This document shows positions 43,288-52,867 of a stretch of DNA of 64,000 nt, piece by piece. Numbering within the stretch: position 1 is the stretch's first letter; every line of letters starts with the position of its first letter. Source of the DNA: Candidatus Raymondbacteria bacterium RIFOXYA2_FULL_49_16 (GTDB lineage Bacteria > Fibrobacterota > OXYB2-FULL-49-7 > XYB2-FULL-49-35); contig MFYT01000015.1 of assembly GCA_001789205.1 (NCBI GenBank), forward strand, positions 1-64,000, written 5' to 3'. The notes beneath the pieces are model-generated. The model was not told the origin of the DNA. It did not search any database and saw only the letters and a program-made list of their open reading frames with translations. A program made the translations under genes and the position numbers.

Positions 43288-45134
43288 AAAACCGGTCGCT
43301 CCGCACCAACATACTCTTCTCCTTTCTCGCGGTCATCGCCATTCTTGGCCTTTTCAAAGTTTTTATGGGTTACTATGTCATTAACCATTATGTCGTTGAA
43401 AGCGCCCAGACGCAGGTGAAAAACACCTTGTCCACGGCGCGTTCAGTGCTCAACGGCGAAATCGAGTCCATAGACCGGGCTTTTGCCCTTGTCTCTGTCG
43501 CGGGAAACATCGGCGAGATCAAGGAGATTATAGGTCTCGATTATCTGTATGTCACGGGCCAGGACAAGTTCGATTCAGTGCAAAGCGAGATTGTACGTGA
43601 GGCCATAAAGGGCAACGCGACTGGCGGACTGCGCATTATAGGCGAAGCGGAACTGATCTCCATGAATCATGCGCTTTTTGACCAATCGCGTATTACCCTC
43701 AAAAAAACGCCCCGCGCCCGGCCCACCGCTGATACGATACTCACCCGCGCCATGGCCATCGAATACGCCAAGCCGTTTTTTAACAGCGCAGGACGGGTTG
43801 ATCATGTGCTCTACGGCGGCAGAATAATCAACCGGTATTTCGGCCTGGTCGACCGCATCCACGACATTGTTTACGAAGACAAGACCTACCAGTCCAAACC
43901 CCTTGGAACGGTCACCATTTTTCTCAACGACATCCGCATTGCCACCAATGTGCTTACGCGAGAAGGCGACCGGGCCGTGGGAACCCGTGTTTCCGAGGTC
44001 GTGTACCGCAACGTGGTTGAGCAGGGAAAAACCTGGATCGACCGCGCCTTTGTTGTCACTGACTGGTACCTCACTTCGTACGAACCCCTGCGCGATATCC
44101 GGGGCGCTATCATCGGCATGCTCTACGTGGGCGTACTTGAAAAACCGTACACTGATATGCGTCGGAACTATTTCTTTATTGTGCTGTGCATTATCGCAGG
44201 AGCAACGCTTCTCGCCACCATTCTTTCCATTATTCTTTCGCGCGCCGTGTCCAGGCCCCTTATTGACCTCGTCACGGCGACTGAACAGCTTTCGCAGGGA
44301 AAACTCGGGTGGCGCACCTCGGGCGCAACACGGGTGCGCGAGGTGACCCGGCTGCTGTCGGCCTTTGACACTATGGCGCAGCGCCTCAAGGAGCGCGACG
44401 ACTCTTTACACGTGACCAACGAAAAGCTCGAAACACTAAACAAGAGCTATCTTGACCTCATTGGCATGGTCGCCCACGAACTCAAAGGCATCCTCGCTTC
44501 CACGGTGCTTAACGCCTATTCGCTGCGCGACGGGTTTCTAGGCATGCTCAATTTCAAGCAGAAAAAGGCGCTCAATTCCATTGCGCGTAACCTCGACTAT
44601 TTCGATGCCACGGTGAAGAATTTTCTGAACTTAAGCCGGATTGAAAAGGCGGAACTTTCTCTTTTTCCCGCTGAAGTCAAATTGAAAAACGATATTATTG
44701 ACGCAGCGGTTGACGCCTTTGGACGGCAAGCGTACGATAAGGGCATGATCATCGATAACAGCGTTGATCCTGGCCTGGTCCTGACGGCCGACGCATCGCT
44801 GCTTCAGATAGTGGTCAACAACCTGGTGCTCAATGCGATAAAATACGGCATAAAGGACGGCCGCATCGCCATTTCCTCGCGCGATCTGGGCGGTATGGCC
44901 GAGGTGACCGTGTACAATGACGGCAGGCCCCTTACCGGCGACGACAAAGAACGGCTTTTCAAACGGTTTTCCCGGCTTGCCGCAACACCCGAGGGCCGCA
45001 AGGTGCATGGTACAGGTATTGGGCTTTTTATTACAAAGGAAATTGTCGAGAAACACGGCGGCGCCATTCGCGTGGAGGCTGGAGAAAAAGGAAATTCTTT
45101 TATTTTTACGGTAAAGAAGAACATACAGGCATAA
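43284..45134 (+). CDS. Membrane sensor histidine kinase with Cache-type sensor
   Basis: Protein of 616 aa. First transmembrane helix at about residues 10-33 (LFSFLAVIAILGLFKVFMGYYVI), a periplasmic sensor of about 260 residues ending in the Cache-like GTRVSEVVYRNVVEQGKTWIDRAFVV and YEPLRDIRGAIIGMLYVGVLEKPY, second helix about 295-318, HAMP linker (VSRPLIDLVTATEQLSQGKLGWR), then HisKA (MVAHELKG, phospho-His about 398) and HATPase_c (NNLVLNAIKYG, GTGIGLFITKEIVEKHGG). Cache sensors usually bind small metabolites such as carboxylates. The receiver gene at the operon's far end is its likely partner. Confidence 0.9.
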   Translation: MKNRSLRTNILFSFLAVIAILGLFKVFMGYYVINHYVVESAQTQVKNTLSTARSVLNGEIESIDRAFALVSVAGNIGEIKEIIGLDYLYVTGQDKFDSVQSEIVREAIKGNATGGLRIIGEAELISMNHALFDQSRITLKKTPRARPTADTILTRAMAIEYAKPFFNSAGRVDHVLYGGRIINRYFGLVDRIHDIVYEDKTYQSKPLGTVTIFLNDIRIATNVLTREGDRAVGTRVSEVVYRNVVEQGKTWIDRAFVVTDWYLTSYEPLRDIRGAIIGMLYVGVLEKPYTDMRRNYFFIVLCIIAGATLLATILSIILSRAVSRPLIDLVTATEQLSQGKLGWRTSGATRVREVTRLLSAFDTMAQRLKERDDSLHVTNEKLETLNKSYLDLIGMVAHELKGILASTVLNAYSLRDGFLGMLNFKQKKALNSIARNLDYFDATVKNFLNLSRIEKAELSLFPAEVKLKNDIIDAAVDAFGRQAYDKGMIIDNSVDPGLVLTADASLLQIVVNNLVLNAIKYGIKDGRIAISSRDLGGMAEVTVYNDGRPLTGDDKERLFKRFSRLAATPEGRKVHGTGIGLFITKEIVEKHGGAIRVEAGEKGNSFIFTVKKNIQA

Positions 45135-45162
45135 TAATATACCATACAAAGGAGCGAAAGAC

Positions 45163-45711
45163 ATGAGCGACGTCAAGACCTGCGCATGCTGCGGGGAAGT
45201 GTCAGAGGAGCAGTTGCTGCTGCAACTCGACGATGTCCTTGCGCAAAACCGTTCAAAAGAAGGGGCGCTTATTCCGGTGTTGCAGATAGCCCAGACCATG
45301 TTTGGCTACCTGCCAAAAGCCGCACTGAAAAAGATCGCGCTCACGCTGGGCAAACCCTATAGCGAGGTGGCCGGTGTTGTGGGTTTTTATTCATTTTTTT
45401 CAACAATGCCGCGCGGCAAGCACCTGGTCCGCGTTTGCCTGGGCACGGCCTGTTATGTGCGCGGCGGCAAACAGGTTCTGGAATCGTTCCGCAAGCACCT
45501 GGGCATTGACGTGGGACAAACGACCGAGGACCGCATGTTTTCACTTGAAGTGGCGCGTTGTTTTGGCGCCTGCGGCCTTGCACCCGCTGTCATGATCGAC
45601 GATGACATACACCAGCGGGTAAAGGCCGCGCGTGTGGGAGAAATTATTGACCAGTACCGCAAGGAAAAGAAACCGGCAAAGGTGAAGACCCAGAAGAAAG
45701 GGGGCAAATAA
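45163..45711 (+). CDS. hydC: NuoE/HydC-type [2Fe-2S] subunit (first copy)
   Basis: Protein of 182 aa, AAGGAGCG upstream. The thioredoxin-like 24-kDa subunit fold is clear: IPVLQIAQTMFGYLPKAALKKIA, VVGFYSFFSTMPRGKH and the [2Fe-2S] ligands CLGTAC plus CFGAC (CX4C and CX3C). An unusual N-terminal CACCGE adds three Cys. The tail is Lys-rich. In HydABC complexes this subunit passes electrons to or from the flavin subunit. It abuts the NuoF-like gene by 1 bp. Confidence 0.92.
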   Translation: MSDVKTCACCGEVSEEQLLLQLDDVLAQNRSKEGALIPVLQIAQTMFGYLPKAALKKIALTLGKPYSEVAGVVGFYSFFSTMPRGKHLVRVCLGTACYVRGGKQVLESFRKHLGIDVGQTTEDRMFSLEVARCFGACGLAPAVMIDDDIHQRVKAARVGEIIDQYRKEKKPAKVKTQKKGGK

Positions 45712-48700
45712 TGGCCGCTGTAAAACGCATCGCATCAGCAGCTGAACTCTCAGCGCTGCACGAACGGGCCAGGGGAAGTGTTGCCCAGCGCACAACAGAA
45801 GGAGCAGTCCTGTCGGGGCCGATAAAACATTATGTTCTCGTATGTACCGGAGGCGGCTGTATTGCCTCGGGCGCGCTCGAATTTGAAAAAGAACTCAAAG
45901 AGCATGTTGCAAAGCTTGGTCTTGAAACTGAGGTCATGATTTTTAGGACCGGGTGCCTGGGTCCCTGCGCCGTGGGGCCGGTGGTTGTTGTGTATCCAGA
46001 GGCGGTATTCTATGAGAACCTGAAGCCCGAGGACGCGGCCGCTATCGCCAAGGAGCACCTGAAAAAAGGGAAGATCGTCGAACGGCTGGTGCACAAGAAA
46101 TCCGCGAGCATGGCGCCTGTGCCGTATTTCAAAGACATTGAATTTTTAAACAAACAGACCAAAATTGTGCTGCGCAACTGCGGAGTCATTGATCCCCTGT
46201 GCATCGACGATTACATTGCCCGGGACGGTTATCTGGCACTCGCAAAAGCGCTCACTGCCATGAAACCCGAGGACGTGATCGACGTGGTAAAGAAGAGCGG
46301 CCTGCGCGGCAGGGGCGGCGCTGGTTTTCCCACCTGGATGAAATGGAGCCTGACCCGCAAAGCAGCAGGCGACGTGAAATATGTCCTGTGCAATGGCGAC
46401 GAAGGCGACCCCGGCGCCTTCATGGACCGCAGCGTGCTTGAAGGCGACCCGCATAGCGTTATTGAGGCAATGGCCATTGGCGCCTATGCCGTGGGAGCAG
46501 CACAGGGTTTTGTGTATGTTCGTGCTGAATACCCGCTTGCAGTCGAACGCCTGGGAAAGGCGATAGATGCTGCGCGCGAATACGGGCTTCTGGGGAAAAA
46601 TATTCTTGGGACAGGGTTCTCGTTTGATCTTGAGATCCGCATGGGCTCGGGCGCGTTTGTGTGCGGTGAGGAGACCGCGCTCATGACCTCCATCGAAGGC
46701 AACCGCGGTGAACCAAGGCCGCGTCCTCCATTCCCGGCAAACAAGGGGCTGTGGGGCAGGCCAAGCGTTCTCAATAATGTGGAAACATACGCGGCCATAC
46801 CCGCAATCATGATGCGGGGCGCTGAATGGTACGCCTCATTTGGTACCGATAAAAGCAAAGGCACCAAGGTATTTGCCCTCGCAGGGGCCGTAAACAACAC
46901 CGGCCTTGTTGAAATTCCCATTGGGACGCCGCTGGGTGAGATTATCTACGATATTGGCGGCGGCATTCCGGACGGCAAAAAATTCAAGGCAGCTCAGATC
47001 GGCGGCCCTTCGGGCGGCTGCATACCGCGCCAGCATCTCAATGTGCCCGTGGACTACGAGTCGCTTGCCGAGCTTGGCGCCATCATGGGTTCGGGCGGCC
47101 TTATTGTCATGGACGAGGACACCTGCATGGTCGATGTTGCCCGTTATTTCCTTGATTTTGTGCAGGACGAATCGTGCGGCAAGTGCGTTCCGTGCCGCGT
47201 GGGCACCAAGCGTATGTTGGAAATCCTTGACCGCATCTGCGAGGGCAAGGGTGAAATGGCGGACATTGACCGGCTTATTTCGCTGGGCACGCAAATCAAA
47301 GACTCGGCCCTGTGCGGTCTTGGGCAAACTGCGCCAAACCCGGTATTATCAACGATCCGGCATTTCAGGGACGAATATGTGGCCCATATCCGGGATAAAA
47401 AATGCCCGGCGGGAATCTGCCCGGCATTAGTCACCGCGCCCTGTACCAACGCCTGCCCTGCGGGCGTCTATGTACCCGGGTTTGTGTCGCTTATTGGCGA
47501 GAAGCGGTATAGCGAGGCGTTGCGCCTGCACCGGGAACGAAACCCGCTCGCGGCTGTGTGCGCCGCAGTCTGCTTCCACCCGTGCGAGGGCAAGTGCCGC
47601 AGGGCAAAACTCGACACGCCGCTTTCTATTCGCGCAATCAAGCGTTTTATGGTTGAGCAGGAGAAAAAACCAGTGCTTCCCGAAGTGCGCACCAATCCTG
47701 AATTTGCAAAGCGCAAAATAGCGATTATTGGCGCAGGCCCCTCGGGCCTTTCGTGCGCCTATTTCCTCGCGCGCATGGGATACCGCCCTGTTATTTTTGA
47801 GGCGGAGAAAGAGGCGGGAGGCATGCTGGTGCAGACCATTCCCGAGTACCGGCTTCCACGCGACATATTGGCCAAAGAGGTGCGCATGATCCAGGGTATG
47901 GGCGTGCGTATTGAGACCGGATCGCGTCTTGGAAAGGACTTTACGCTCAAGGAACTGCGGAACAAGGGGTTTGAGGCTGTCTTTGTTGGCGTGGGTGCGC
48001 CCGCAGGGTCACAACTCGGCATACCGGGCGACAATGTTGCGGGTGTTGTTGACGCGCTCAAATTCTTACGCGAATACAATCTTACAGGCACAGCCAAGGT
48101 GGGAACGCGGGTCGCGGTCATTGGCGGCGGCAACGCGGCAATTGATGTTGCGCGCACTGCCGTGCGCCTGGGCGCTGAGACAGTCACCATTCTCTATCGC
48201 CGCACGCGTGAGGAGATGCCCGCATATCAGGAGGAGATCAACGAGGCCTTGCACGAAGGTGTGCGCATTGAGCTTCTTGCTGCGCCGCGCGAGATTGTGG
48301 TAAAGGATGGAAAGGCCGTTGGTGTGCGCTGTACCCACATGGAGCTGGGACCATTCGACGCCAGCGGCAGGCGAAGGCCGCAGGAAAAGGCCGGCGAGGA
48401 ATTTGTCGTTGAAGCTGACATGGTAGTGCCTGCAATTGGTCAGTCGCTCAACGCAAAGGAGATGCTCGCAGACGCGGATGCGACTCTGACAAAGAACGGC
48501 TTTGTGGCAGCGGACCCGGTCACGGGCGCCACATCGGTTGACTGGCTCTTTGCCGGCGGCGACGCGGTCACTGGTCCAGCCTCGGTCATCGAGGCCATTG
48601 GCGCGGGCGAGCGCGCTGCGGTTGGCATGGACCGTTTGCTCACCGGGGAAGACCATTCGTTCTGGCGCGGGCCGCAGACGGTTGATACCAAATTTGATCC

Positions 48701-48869
48701 GGCGGCAGACCCGGTCATGTATGCGCGGGCAGAGGTCAAGCTCATACCAGTGAACAGGCGGCGCGACAATTTCGACGAGATCGAGTGCGTGTTGAGCGAG
48801 CAGGCAGCGGTACGCGAGGCAAAACGGTGCCTGCGCTGCGACTTTCGTGAGGAATGCGCAGCCGTTTAA
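45711..48869 (+). CDS. hydB: NuoF/HydB subunit fused to a GltD/NfnB-type flavoprotein
   Basis: Protein of 1052 aa, far longer than the usual 600 for HydB. Residues 35-125: thioredoxin-like [2Fe-2S] domain (CTGGGC, GCLGPC). Residues 140-570: NuoF core with NADH/FMN site GLRGRGGAGFPTW (about 197-209), NGDEGDPGAFMDR, and the [4Fe-4S] SCGKCVPC (about 487) plus LCGLG. Where HydB normally has two ferredoxin [4Fe-4S] motifs, the chain runs into a GltD-like module: N-terminal Cys cluster CTNACPAGV and CAAVCFHPCEGKC, FAD-binding AIIGAGPSGLSCAYF (about 669) and NAD(P)-binding AVIGGGNAAIDVART (about 801) with YRRTREEMPA. The module is typical of glutamate synthase small subunit and NfnB and tends to use NADPH. 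A complex linking NADH, NADPH, ferredoxin and H2 is inferred. Confidence 0.92.
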   Translation: MAAVKRIASAAELSALHERARGSVAQRTTEGAVLSGPIKHYVLVCTGGGCIASGALEFEKELKEHVAKLGLETEVMIFRTGCLGPCAVGPVVVVYPEAVFYENLKPEDAAAIAKEHLKKGKIVERLVHKKSASMAPVPYFKDIEFLNKQTKIVLRNCGVIDPLCIDDYIARDGYLALAKALTAMKPEDVIDVVKKSGLRGRGGAGFPTWMKWSLTRKAAGDVKYVLCNGDEGDPGAFMDRSVLEGDPHSVIEAMAIGAYAVGAAQGFVYVRAEYPLAVERLGKAIDAAREYGLLGKNILGTGFSFDLEIRMGSGAFVCGEETALMTSIEGNRGEPRPRPPFPANKGLWGRPSVLNNVETYAAIPAIMMRGAEWYASFGTDKSKGTKVFALAGAVNNTGLVEIPIGTPLGEIIYDIGGGIPDGKKFKAAQIGGPSGGCIPRQHLNVPVDYESLAELGAIMGSGGLIVMDEDTCMVDVARYFLDFVQDESCGKCVPCRVGTKRMLEILDRICEGKGEMADIDRLISLGTQIKDSALCGLGQTAPNPVLSTIRHFRDEYVAHIRDKKCPAGICPALVTAPCTNACPAGVYVPGFVSLIGEKRYSEALRLHRERNPLAAVCAAVCFHPCEGKCRRAKLDTPLSIRAIKRFMVEQEKKPVLPEVRTNPEFAKRKIAIIGAGPSGLSCAYFLARMGYRPVIFEAEKEAGGMLVQTIPEYRLPRDILAKEVRMIQGMGVRIETGSRLGKDFTLKELRNKGFEAVFVGVGAPAGSQLGIPGDNVAGVVDALKFLREYNLTGTAKVGTRVAVIGGGNAAIDVARTAVRLGAETVTILYRRTREEMPAYQEEINEALHEGVRIELLAAPREIVVKDGKAVGVRCTHMELGPFDASGRRRPQEKAGEEFVVEADMVVPAIGQSLNAKEMLADADATLTKNGFVAADPVTGATSVDWLFAGGDAVTGPASVIEAIGAGERAAVGMDRLLTGEDHSFWRGPQTVDTKFDPAADPVMYARAEVKLIPVNRRRDNFDEIECVLSEQAAVREAKRCLRCDFREECAAV

Positions 48870-48894
48870 GGCGGCGCACAACAAGGAGACACAC

Positions 48895-50661
48895 ATGAAA
48901 CTGACGATAAACGCGATTTCAGTAGAGGTCCCCGAGGGGACCACCATTCTCGCCGCAGCCGCACAGGCGGGTATTAAAATACCCACGCTCTGCCATCTTG
49001 AGGGCGTGCAGTCAATAGGCGCATGCCGGGTCTGTCTGGTCGAGGTCGAAGGAGCAAAGACACTGGTGGCCTCGTGCGTCATGCCTGTTATGGAAGGCAT
49101 GAAGGTATATACCAACACCAAACGCGTGCGCGAAGCGCGGCGCATGGTTGTGGAGATGCTTCTTTCAGAACATGACGGCAACTGCCAGACCTGCAACCGC
49201 AACAACGACTGCGAGCTGCAGTCCGTGGCATTCGATCTGGGCATCACGGATATAACCTACCAGGGAGTCAAGGGACGTAACGAGGTTGACGCGAGCACAC
49301 CAGCTCTGGTGCGCGACAACGGCAAGTGCATCAAATGCCGCAGGTGCGTTACTGTCTGCACGCAGGTGCAGGCCGTGGGCGCGCTCTTTCCGCAGTTCCG
49401 CGGTTTCAAGACCGTGATTGGTCCGGCCTTTAACAGCGACCTTGCCGATGTGTCGTGCGTGCAGTGCGGCCAGTGCGCTGCCGTGTGCCCTGTGGGCGCC
49501 ATTGTCGAAAACAGCCACATTGAACGCGTGTGGGCGGCAATCGAGCATCCGTCCAAAACAGTGGTGGTGCAAACCGCGCCTGCTGTGCGCGCAGCTCTGG
49601 GAGAATGCTTTGGCAATCCTCCCGGCACCCTGGTCACGGGAAAAATGGTGGCCGCACTGCGGCGCATGGGGTTTGATGTTATTTTTGACACGAATTTTAC
49701 CGCAGACCTTACCATCATCGAAGAGGGTATGGAACTGCTTAAGAGGCTCACCACCGCGGTGCGTGATAAACAACCTGTTGCCCTGCCCCAGTTCACCTCC
49801 TGCTCCCCGGGCTGGATTAAGTTTGCTGAGACCTATTATCCCGAGTTTATTCCCAACCTTTCGACCTGCAAGTCGCCGCAGCAGATGTTTGGCGCCATTG
49901 CAAAAACCTACTGGGCGAAAAAGGCGGGAAAAGACCCCAAGAACGTGTATGTGGTGTCGATTATGCCCTGTGTGGCCAAGAAGTTCGAGGCGCAGCGGCC
50001 TGAGATGGACGATTCCGGGTTTGTTGACATTGACGCAGTGCTTACCACGCGCGAACTTGGGCGCATGATCCGCCAGGCGGGCATTGATTTCAATGCTTTG
50101 CCCGATGAGGATTATGACCGCATTCTTGGCACATCCACTGGCGCTGCTGATATTTTCGCCAACACCGGCGGCGTCATGGAGGCTGCGCTCCGGACCGCGT
50201 ACGAGGTGATCACCGGCCGCAATCTGCCCTTTGAGGAGCTGCATGTGACGCCCCTTGCCGGTCTGGAGGGAATTAAAAAGGCGGCGATGACCATTACCGG
50301 GACCCTTCCCGAATATTCGTTCCTTGAGGGGGTTGTGCTCAAAGTGGCCGTGGTGCATGCGCTCGGCAATGCCAAGCGTATTATTGAGGAGATTAAAAAC
50401 GGCGAGATTTATCATTTTGTCGAGGTCATGACCTGTCCGGGCGGTTGCATTGGCGGCGGCGGCCAGCCACGCCTTACGGACAACGAGAAACGGAAGAAAC
50501 GTATTGAGGCCATATACAAGGAAGATGAAGGGAAAAAGCTGCGCAAATCGCACGATAATCCCAAGATAAAGCAGATATATGGCGAATTTCTCAATATGCC
50601 CCTGGGTAAAACGTCGCATCATTTATTGCACACCGAGTATATTAAACGGGAGCGCGTGTAA
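48895..50661 (+). CDS. hydA: [FeFe]-hydrogenase catalytic subunit (first copy)
   Basis: Start ATG 48895 with AAGGAG upstream. The 588-aa protein has an N-terminal plant-type [2Fe-2S] domain (CHLEGVQSIGACRVC...C), a His-ligated [4Fe-4S] site (HDGNCQTCNRNNDC), two ferredoxin [4Fe-4S] motifs (CIKCRRCVTVC, CVQCGQCAAVC) and all H-cluster motifs: TSCSPGW (301-307), MPCVAKKFE (357-365) and TCPGGCIGGGGQP (Cys 514 and 518). Ser 304 occupies the place of the proton-relay Cys of TSCCP enzymes. A C-terminal small-subunit-like tail (KIKQIYGEFLNMP) is fused. Group A, M3-like architecture, expected in trimeric bifurcating enzymes. Confidence 0.95.
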   Translation: MKLTINAISVEVPEGTTILAAAAQAGIKIPTLCHLEGVQSIGACRVCLVEVEGAKTLVASCVMPVMEGMKVYTNTKRVREARRMVVEMLLSEHDGNCQTCNRNNDCELQSVAFDLGITDITYQGVKGRNEVDASTPALVRDNGKCIKCRRCVTVCTQVQAVGALFPQFRGFKTVIGPAFNSDLADVSCVQCGQCAAVCPVGAIVENSHIERVWAAIEHPSKTVVVQTAPAVRAALGECFGNPPGTLVTGKMVAALRRMGFDVIFDTNFTADLTIIEEGMELLKRLTTAVRDKQPVALPQFTSCSPGWIKFAETYYPEFIPNLSTCKSPQQMFGAIAKTYWAKKAGKDPKNVYVVSIMPCVAKKFEAQRPEMDDSGFVDIDAVLTTRELGRMIRQAGIDFNALPDEDYDRILGTSTGAADIFANTGGVMEAALRTAYEVITGRNLPFEELHVTPLAGLEGIKKAAMTITGTLPEYSFLEGVVLKVAVVHALGNAKRIIEEIKNGEIYHFVEVMTCPGGCIGGGGQPRLTDNEKRKKRIEAIYKEDEGKKLRKSHDNPKIKQIYGEFLNMPLGKTSHHLLHTEYIKRERV

Positions 50662-50684
50662 CAGCGCGCGTACCAAGGAGGCGT

Positions 50685-51038
50685 ATGGCCACACCGCTCG
50701 AACTCATCAAGAAAAAGCGTGCAGAGGCGATCAACCGCGTGATCAGCAAGGGATATCTTTCGACCAAGCGGGTCTATGTGGGCATGGCGACCTGCGAGAT
50801 AGCGGCCGGGTCCAAGGAGGCATGGGATGTCTTCAAGACGGCGATTGAGCAAGGGCTCACTAACGTGTATCTGTCCCAGAAGGGATGTGTTGGCCGCTGC
50901 AACCTTGAGCCCACGGTTGAGGTGATCGAAAACGACAGAATGCCGGTCAAATACGGCAAGGTGACTGCCAAGCGCGCGCAGGAAATTGTGGAGCGCCATT
51001 TGAAAAAAGGCGAAATTATTACGGAATGGACCATTTAG
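50685..51038 (+). CDS. Small thioredoxin-like ferredoxin-type protein
   Basis: Protein of 117 aa, AAGGAGG upstream. It resembles the stand-alone N-terminal domain of HydB/NuoF: KRVYVGMATCEIAAGSKEAWDVF and LSQKGCVGRCNLEPTVEVIEN. Only three of the four usual [2Fe-2S] Cys are present (C of MATC, and the CX3C pair); the first position of the CX4C motif is not Cys. Similar three-Cys proteins occur in hydrogenase operons. It lies between the first hydA and second hydB, ending 14 bp before the latter, and may be an electron-transfer or assembly component of either complex. Confidence 0.8.
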   Translation: MATPLELIKKKRAEAINRVISKGYLSTKRVYVGMATCEIAAGSKEAWDVFKTAIEQGLTNVYLSQKGCVGRCNLEPTVEVIENDRMPVKYGKVTAKRAQEIVERHLKKGEIITEWTI

Positions 51039-51052
51039 CAAAAGGTGAACGC

Positions 51053-52858
51053 ATGGCGGAGAACACCACAGGATACCGTTACTATCTCACCCTTTGCGAC
51101 GGGCCAACGTGCATGCAGAAGGCGTCGCGCACTATGCGCGAGACCCTAGAGAGGGAGCTGGCCCGGCTGCATCTTTCCGACAAGGTCCGGATACTCGTGT
51201 CCGGGTGCCTGGGCATGTGCCAGAAGGGGCCAATCCTTATTGTCAATCCCGGATATGCGATGTATGGCAGATTGACCGAGGAGGCAGTCGTCAGAATCGT
51301 TGAGGAGCACCTCTTCAATAACCGGCCGGTCTTGGATTTTATCATTGACGAGGATCACCTGTTCAACAAGTTCTACCGGGTCTTTGGCGATGTCAATTTT
51401 TTCGGCAAGCAAATGCGTATTGCCCTGCGCAACTGCGGAGTCATAGACCCCGAAAGCATCGACGATTACCTGTGCGTGCGAGGCTACGAAGCGCTTGCCA
51501 AGGTGCTTTCAGTCATGACGCCCTGGGAGGTCATTGCCGAGATGAAGAAGTCGGGACTGCGTGGCAGAGGCGGGGCCGGTTTTGCCACTGGCGTGAAGTG
51601 GGAGTTGACCGCGCGCGAGAAGAGCGATGTGAAGTATGTTATCTGCAACGCTGACGAGGGCGATCCAGGCGCGTTTATGGATCGCAGCGCCATTGAGGGC
51701 GACCCCCACACGGTCATTGAAGGCATTATTATCGGCGGATACGCGGTGGGTGCGCGAAACGGCATCATCTACATCCGTGCCGAATATCCTCTTGCCATCA
51801 AACGCCTCGAACGCGCCATTGCCGCTGCGCGTGCGGCCGGCCTTTTAGGACAGAATATTCTGGGTACGGCCTTTTCTTTTGACATTGAAATCCGCCTTGG
51901 CGCGGGCGCCTTTGTCTGCGGTGAAGAGACCGCGCTTATGCATTCCATCGAAGGCCACCGCGGCATGCCCCGGCCCCGGCCGCCCTATCCTTCGGCCTCG
52001 GGCCTTTTTGGCAAGCCCACGCTCATCAACAATGTGGAAACCTGGGCCAATGTCCCTGTCATTATCCTCGATGGAGCCGACTGGTTTGCCACGCTGGGCA
52101 CCAAAACCAGCAAAGGAACAAAGGTCTTCGCGCTTGCAGGCAGGGTCAACAACACGGGTCTTATCGAGGTGCCCATGGGCACCACCATCCGCCAAATCGT
52201 CTTTGACATAGGCGGCGGGGTTCCCGACGGCCGCAGGTTCAAGGCGGTCCAGATCGGCGGCCCCTCGGGCGGCTGTTTGCCCGAACAGTACCTTGATACG
52301 CAGATCGACTACGAGTCCCTTACCCAGGCGGGCGCCTTTATGGGATCAGGAGGCATGATCGTCATGGACGAGACCAGCTGCATGGTCAATATCGCGCGTT
52401 ATTTTCTTGAGTTTACACAGGACGAATCGTGCGGCAAGTGCACGCCCTGCAGGGAAGGCACCAAACGCATGCTCGAAATACTTACCCGCATCACCGAGGG
52501 TTCGGGGACCGCCGAGGACATTGTGCGGCTCGAACGGCTGGGCGCGCTTATAAAAAGGGCGTCCCTGTGCGGCTTGGGCCAGTCGGCGCCCAACGCGGTG
52601 CTTTCAACCCTGCGCCATTTCCGGGAGGAGTACGAGGAACACATTCAGCACAAACGATGCCGTGCGGGCGTGTGCCAGGCCATGCTCAGCTATGCCATCA
52701 CCGATGCCTGCACCGGGTGTGGCGCGTGCCGCAAGGCGTGCCCGGTGAACGCAATTTCAGGGACACAGAAAACGCTGCATGTCATTGACCAGAAAGCGTG
52801 CATCAAATGCAACAACTGTTTCGTCACCTGCAAGTTCGAGGCAATAACCAAATCGTAA
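51053..52858 (+). CDS. hydB: NuoF/HydB subunit (second copy, standard architecture)
   Basis: Start at ATG 51053 with AAAGGTG upstream; ATG 51026 is an in-frame alternative overlapping the previous gene. The 601-aa protein has a thioredoxin-like [2Fe-2S] domain (CDGPTC, GCLGMC), NADH/FMN core (GLRGRGGAGFATG about 167, NADEGDPGAFMDR), a [4Fe-4S] site SCGKCTPC (about 458) and two C-terminal ferredoxin motifs CTGCGACRKAC and CIKCNNCFVTC. This is the canonical HydB/HndC layout for NADH and ferredoxin. It is clearly a paralogue of the NuoF part at 45711 but lacks the GltD module. Confidence 0.94.
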   Translation: MAENTTGYRYYLTLCDGPTCMQKASRTMRETLERELARLHLSDKVRILVSGCLGMCQKGPILIVNPGYAMYGRLTEEAVVRIVEEHLFNNRPVLDFIIDEDHLFNKFYRVFGDVNFFGKQMRIALRNCGVIDPESIDDYLCVRGYEALAKVLSVMTPWEVIAEMKKSGLRGRGGAGFATGVKWELTAREKSDVKYVICNADEGDPGAFMDRSAIEGDPHTVIEGIIIGGYAVGARNGIIYIRAEYPLAIKRLERAIAAARAAGLLGQNILGTAFSFDIEIRLGAGAFVCGEETALMHSIEGHRGMPRPRPPYPSASGLFGKPTLINNVETWANVPVIILDGADWFATLGTKTSKGTKVFALAGRVNNTGLIEVPMGTTIRQIVFDIGGGVPDGRRFKAVQIGGPSGGCLPEQYLDTQIDYESLTQAGAFMGSGGMIVMDETSCMVNIARYFLEFTQDESCGKCTPCREGTKRMLEILTRITEGSGTAEDIVRLERLGALIKRASLCGLGQSAPNAVLSTLRHFREEYEEHIQHKRCRAGVCQAMLSYAITDACTGCGACRKACPVNAISGTQKTLHVIDQKACIKCNNCFVTCKFEAITKS

Positions 52859-52867
52859 CGAGGTACA

